Source of the DNA: an uncultured Oscillospiraceae bacterium
GTDB lineage: Bacteria > Bacillota > Clostridia > Oscillospirales > Oscillospiraceae
NCBI GenBank assembly: GCA_905233595.1
Contig: CAJOFI010000057.1
Span: 1 to 10,468 of the forward strand
Reading direction: 5' to 3'
DNA: 10,468 nt
Shown: positions 7,026 to 10,468 of the stretch, one piece after another
Position numbering within the stretch: position 1 is the first letter of the stretch
Layout: the number at the start of each line of letters is the position of its first letter
Program-made: the position numbers and the translations under genes
The notes under the pieces: model-generated
What the model was told of the DNA's origin: nothing
Databases searched by the model: none
What the model saw: only the letters and a program-made list of their open reading frames with translations

Positions 7026-7370
7026 ATGAACAGCAATGTTTCCAACGTCATCGATAAAATCAAGGAGATCGTCGCAAAGGGCAACGTCTCCCGCGTCATC
7101 GTGCGCAAGGACGCCAAGGTCCTGCTCGACCTGCCGGTCACCGTCGGCGTCGTCGGCGCCGTGGTGGGCATCACCGCCGCCAAGTGGGCGACCCTTGCCG
7201 CCGTGCTCGCAACGGTGGGCTTCGGCTGCACCGTCGAGATCGTCAAGGACAGCGGCGAGGTGGTGGACGTTCTCAGCGAGGAGGACAGCCAGAAGATTCA
7301 CGACAAGGCCAGCGACATCGTCGGCGACGTGAAGGACGTCATCGAGGACACCTTCAAGAAGGACGAGTGA
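7026..7370 (+). CDS. DUF4342 domain protein (small, with a hydrophobic centre)
   Basis: The product has 114 residues. The start is supported by AAAGGAG (7011-7017) 8 nt upstream. An N-terminal amphipathic stretch (VSNVIDKIKEIVAKGNVSRVIVRKD) leads into VLLDLPVTVGVVGAVVGI and a hydrophobic segment (about residues 38-72) with AAKWATLAAVLATVGFGCTVEIV. This matches my memory of DUF4342, whose members read GNVxRIxVKK ... LLDIPLTVGVVG. The C-terminus is acidic and helical (SQKIHDKASDIVGDVKDVIEDTF). The family has no assigned biochemical function; membrane association is inferred from the hydrophobic centre. The gene is transcribed from the promoter at 6769-6796 through the structured RNA region, so its expression may depend on that leader. 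It ends just before an 11-bp inverted repeat and a bidirectional terminator. Confidence 0.8.
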   Translation: MNSNVSNVIDKIKEIVAKGNVSRVIVRKDAKVLLDLPVTVGVVGAVVGITAAKWATLAAVLATVGFGCTVEIVKDSGEVVDVLSEEDSQKIHDKASDIVGDVKDVIEDTFKKDE

Positions 7371-7373
7371 TGG

Positions 7374-7408
7374 CAGTTTTCAGACGAAAGACGAGGATCT
7401 GAAAACTG
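7374..7408. repeat. Inverted repeat after the DUF4342 stop codon
   Basis: CAGTTTTCAGA (7374-7384) and TCTGAAAACTG (7398-7408) form a perfect 11-bp stem with a 13-nt loop, 3 nt after the stop codon. It has no T-run of its own. A related palindrome follows the coat gene at 8399-8450: the two share TTTTCAGA-S-GAAAG on the left and TCTGAAAACTGAAAA on the right. Confidence 0.6.
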
Positions 7409-7458
7409 AAAAGAAGGGGAAGTGGAAAAAACGAAGTTTTTTCACTTCCCCTTCTTTT
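7409..7458. terminator. Bidirectional terminator between DUF4342 and the convergent membrane protein gene
   Basis: The left arm 7409-7432 and right arm 7436-7458 are complementary over 23 pairs with one bulged G and a 3-nt loop. The arms contain A6/T6 next to the loop and AAAAG/CTTTT at the base, so both strands end in a U-rich 3' arm. The stop codon of the minus-strand gene (7442-7444) lies inside the right arm. Confidence 0.8.
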
Positions 7459-7732
7459 CCTTCCCCGCGAGGCGGAAGGCGAAGAGCATCGTCATTACGG
7501 AGAGCGAGATCGCCGTGGCGATGAGCATCACGTCCGCCGAGAAGGGCAGATGCTTTCGCATAAGGAACACCAGACCCAGCGCCGCGAGATCCACCGCCGT
7601 GCGCGCAAGGTTGGAGGCAAGCAGCGCGTTCGTGCTGTTTTTGGCCAGCGCCCGCCTGCTGATGAGCGTATTGAGAAAACCCGCGAGCGCGCCCCAGACG
7701 ATTCCGGCGAGCGCCCCTAAAACGTAAGTCAT
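7442..7732 (-). CDS. Small integral membrane protein of unknown function
   Basis: The product has 96 residues if it starts at ATG 7732. This start is preferred because the SD AGGTGA (7743-7738) is 5 nt upstream; the in-frame GTG 7741 and ATG 7738 overlap that site. There are three likely membrane segments: about residues 3-25 (YVLGALAGIVWGALAGFLNTL), 38-60 (LLASNLARTAVDLAALGLVFL) and 68-90 (VMLIATAISLSVMTMLFAF). Basic residues lie in the loops (ISRRALAK, RKH) and at the C-terminus (KEKKGK). Size and topology recall AtpI-like (ATP synthase subunit I) proteins, but no atp genes are nearby and the similarity is loose, so I do not assign that function. It is monocistronic, with its own promoter at 7818-7846 and a shared terminator downstream. 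Confidence 0.7.
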   Translation of the reverse strand: MTYVLGALAGIVWGALAGFLNTLISRRALAKNSTNALLASNLARTAVDLAALGLVFLMRKHLPFSADVMLIATAISLSVMTMLFAFRLAGKEKKGK

Positions 7733-7758
7733 GGTCATCACCTGTATCCATAAAATTG

Positions 7759-7786
7759 AAAAATCCGCCGCGTCGTAAAGCGCGGG
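7759..7786 (-). promoter_or_regulatory. Leader hairpin with T-run upstream of the membrane protein gene
   Basis: On the minus strand CCGCG (7785-7781) pairs with CGCGG (7772-7768) across an 8-nt loop, and TTTTT follows at 7763-7759. The stem is only 5 bp and the T-run starts 4 nt later, so this is a weak attenuator candidate. Confidence 0.2.
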
Positions 7787-7817
7787 CCGTCAGAGCGTCC
7801 GGCGGGCGGCACGATCT

Positions 7818-7846
7818 ATTATAAAGGGCTTGCCTCCCGCATGCAA
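7818..7846 (-). promoter_or_regulatory. Sigma-A promoter of the small membrane protein gene
   Basis: On the minus strand TTGCAT (7846-7841) and a perfect TATAAT (7823-7818) are separated by 17 bp. The start would be near 7811, giving a leader of roughly 80 nt that contains a small GC hairpin and T-run at 7759-7786. Confidence 0.75.
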
Positions 7847-7961
7847 GCGCTTTTTTGCATTTTTGCGCGCTTCCAGATTTTTTGCAGCATGGCGGCGCGC
7901 AAAACGGGCAAACTGATCGTGACCGGTTCTTCCGGTACACTTTGAACGAGGAGACAGAGCC

Positions 7962-8135
7962 ATGACCACGAAGGAACTCCTGTATGTGGACGACGCGCTG
8001 GCGCACATCCAGCTTCTGAAGACCCAGTTTCAGAACGCCGCCGGCGAGATCAAGGACCCCGCGCTGCGCGTGACGGTGCAGCAGCTCGCCGAGCGGCAGA
8101 GCCAGATCTATCAGCAGTTTTACGAGCTTGTGTGA
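7962..8135 (+). CDS. Small CotF-like protein, first gene of a coat pair
   Basis: The 57-residue ORF reads MTTKELLYVDDALAHIQLLK and ends QLAERQSQIYQQFYELV. GAGGAG (7948-7953) lies 8 nt upstream of ATG 7962. The sequence is one long helical hairpin: a first helix (DALAHIQLLKTQFQNAA), a turn at IKDPALR, and a second helix. Its spacing of leucine/aromatic residues and the DPALR turn resemble one half of the CotF/ferritin-like two-helix unit found in Clostridia spore coat proteins. Ten bases separate its stop from the next start codon, so the two genes are co-transcribed and the products may form a hetero-oligomer (inference). I found no convincing sigma-E, G or K promoter in 7847-7947; TACACT at 7935-7940 is a weak -10 but would place the transcription start on the SD. 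Confidence 0.75.
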   Translation: MTTKELLYVDDALAHIQLLKTQFQNAAGEIKDPALRVTVQQLAERQSQIYQQFYELV

Positions 8136-8145
8136 GGAGAGAACG

Positions 8146-8394
8146 ATGGACGACAAATGCATTATGGAAGGGCTGCTTGACAGCGTGAAGGGGAGCTGCG
8201 ATCTGCTGATGCACGGCTCCATCGAGTCGGCGACGCCGAACGTGCACCAGACCTTCAGCACCGCGCTGAACAACGTCCTGGGCATGCAGAACAGCATCTA
8301 CGCCGACATGGCCAGCCGCGGCTGGTACGCCCCCGACCAGGCGCCCCAGCAGAAGATCAACGAGGTCCGGCAGAAATACTGCGCGGCTTGCTGA
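8146..8394 (+). CDS. CotF family spore coat protein
   Basis: The product has 82 residues. The start at ATG 8146 is chosen because GAGGAG (8134-8139), overlapping the stop of the preceding gene, is 6 nt upstream; an in-frame TTG at 8128 lies before that site. The core, KGSCDLLMHGSIESATPNVH followed by TFSTALNNVLGMQNSIYADM and ASRGWYAPDQAPQQKI, is typical of the Coat F family (two long helices, then the RGWY-P motif). Unlike larger members it consists of a single unit. There are three cysteines, at the N-terminus (DDKC), in GSC, and at the C-terminus (YCAAC gives two more), which could form cross-links in the coat. Related proteins are made in the mother cell and deposited on the forespore. Its presence indicates a spore-forming lineage. 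Confidence 0.85.
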   Translation: MDDKCIMEGLLDSVKGSCDLLMHGSIESATPNVHQTFSTALNNVLGMQNSIYADMASRGWYAPDQAPQQKINEVRQKYCAAC

Positions 8395-8398
8395 TTCG

Positions 8399-8450
8399 GT
8401 TTTCAGAGGAAAGCGGGAGCAACAAAATATCAAGACAGCTTTCTGAAAAC
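8399..8450. repeat. Palindrome after the coat gene, related to 7374-7408
   Basis: GTTTTCAGA (8399-8407) pairs with TCTGAAAAC (8442-8450). Inside it, GAAAGC (8409-8414) can alternatively pair with GCTTTC (8438-8443). It begins 4 nt after the coat stop codon. No T-run follows, so termination probably occurs at 8596-8640. Confidence 0.5.
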
Positions 8451-8457
8451 TGAAAAC

Positions 8458-8590
8458 TAGGCCTTGTTTGAAAAATAGCGGAATGCACAAATGGCGAGGG
8501 ATTTTTGCGCCAATTGAGGCGCGAAACCGCAGGCATACTTTGTGTATGGCAAGTCAGTTGGGCGTTTTGTCGTTTTTCAAACAAGGCCTA
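8458..8590. mobile_element. MITE-like element with perfect 18-bp terminal inverted repeats (copy 2)
   Basis: TAGGCCTTGTTTGAAAAA (8458-8475) is the exact reverse complement of 8573-8590. Further in, ATGCACAAA (8483-8491) pairs with TTTGTGTAT (8539-8547, one G-T). At the centre GCGCC (8507-8511) pairs with GGCGC (8518-8522) around the 6-nt loop AATTGA, extended by T-G and three T-A pairs. The whole 133 bp can fold as one interrupted hairpin. There is no coding capacity. A TA at each end might be a 2-bp target duplication, or simply part of the repeat. The core is shared with 6641-6749. It lies between the coat gene and its likely terminator. Confidence 0.7.
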
Positions 8591-8595
8591 AAATA

Positions 8596-8640
8596 AATCA
8601 CCTTGAAAAAACAGAGTTTTTTCAAGGTGATTATTCTTTT
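8596..8640. terminator. Bidirectional terminator between the coat genes and fhs
   Basis: A perfect 17-bp stem pairs 8596-8612 with 8616-8632 around the 3-nt loop AGA, with A6/T6 next to the loop. ATTCTTTTAT follows on the plus strand, and TTATTTTAGG on the minus strand. It would end fhs from one side and the coat operon from the other. Confidence 0.85.
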
Positions 8641-8641
8641 A

Positions 8642-10318
<1,677 letters not shown>

Positions 10319-10330
10319 AGTACTCTCCTT

Positions 10331-10468
10331 TTAGCGGAAGTATTTTACTGCCGCTTCAAACATACGAATGTCGTAATTGCCGGGGACGTTCTTATAGAGA
10401 TTGCTGCCGATGCGCTCGGAGTGCCCCATCTTGCCGAAAACGCGGCCGTCCGGGGAGGTGATGCCCTC
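10331..10468 (-). CDS. purL: Phosphoribosylformylglycinamidine synthase, C-terminal end (5' part outside window)
   Basis: Only the last 45 codons and the TAA stop (10333-10331) are inside the window; the frame is open to base 10468. The peptide reads EGITSPDGRVFGKMGHSERI and ends NYDIRMFEAAVKYFR. This matches the end of the class I glutamine amidotransferase domain of the large single-chain PurL, in which GHSER carries the His and Glu of the catalytic triad (the Cys lies upstream, outside). The enzyme converts FGAR to FGAM using glutamine and ATP, the fourth step of purine synthesis. The gene ends 12 nt before fhs on the same strand. A split PurQ subunit would also carry a His/Glu motif, but the GKMGHSER and KYF ending favours the fused form. 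Confidence 0.85.
   Translation of the reverse strand, partial: EGITSPDGRVFGKMGHSERIGSNLYKNVPGNYDIRMFEAAVKYFR

Noticed and set aside
6806..7057. 83-residue ORF inside the structured RNA region
   Set aside because: It spans hairpin arms, overlaps the DUF4342 start, lacks a ribosome site and has no recognisable sequence; the pairing explains the region better.
7908..7940. Sigma-E type promoter for the coat genes
   Set aside because: GGTACACT resembles a sigma-E -10, but the upstream box GGCAAACT is poor and the spacing is 17 bp, too long; the start would also fall on the ribosome site.
7380..8297. 305-residue minus-strand ORF covering three small genes
   Set aside because: It crosses the membrane protein gene in another frame, its promoter and the coat genes antisense; it has no ribosome site or domain.
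8458..8590. Rho-independent terminator of the coat operon
   Set aside because: The inverted repeat is 133 bp long with long interior loops and shares its core with 6641-6749; the compact hairpin at 8596-8632 is the better terminator.

Overview
The window looks like a chromosomal piece of a GC-rich, spore-forming Clostridia (Oscillospiraceae-like gut Firmicute). The evidence is a CotF-type spore coat pair, the single-chain PurL with its GATase C-terminus, formate-tetrahydrofolate ligase, plant-polysaccharide hydrolases (GH43, GH42), and Firmicute-style Shine-Dalgarno sites and sigma-A promoters. The assignment rests on gene content only. Strong GC bias at third codon positions produces many long antisense ORFs, which I treated as shadows.

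Region 1 (1-3250, + strand) is carbohydrate use. It holds the C-terminal part of a GH43-type enzyme with F5/8C and FN3 modules. After a leader with strong hairpins comes a GH42 beta-galactosidase gene broken by an internal deletion plus frameshift near 1344. A strong hairpin terminator (3193-3247) ends it.

Region 2 (3352-6564, - strand) is a three-gene operon with a good sigma-A promoter (6598-6626): nth (endonuclease III), an M32 carboxypeptidase, and a surface lipoprotein with a LamG-like domain and an InlB-type B-repeat.

Region 3 (6565-8640) is the unusual part. Two diverged copies of a small dispersed inverted-repeat element (6641-6749 and 8458-8590) bracket it. The second copy has perfect 18-bp terminal inverted repeats. 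Both fold into a central hairpin whose stem has changed by compensatory substitutions. Between the copies lie a consensus promoter, a roughly 190-nt structured RNA candidate (three hairpins inside a closing stem, then a second stem domain and a possible 6-bp pseudoknot), a DUF4342 protein gene, a convergently transcribed small membrane protein gene with its own promoter, and a two-gene coat operon whose first member encodes only 57 residues.

Region 4 (8642-10468, - strand) is fhs directly downstream of the 3' end of purL. Fhs makes 10-formyl-THF, the one-carbon donor consumed in purine synthesis, so the pair makes biochemical sense. The fhs Shine-Dalgarno site touches the purL stop codon.

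No CRISPR array, tRNA, rRNA, phage gene or transposase gene was seen. The most distinctive signals are the structured RNA upstream of DUF4342 and the covarying repeat elements. The RNA could belong to a known class such as raiA, which I could not test.
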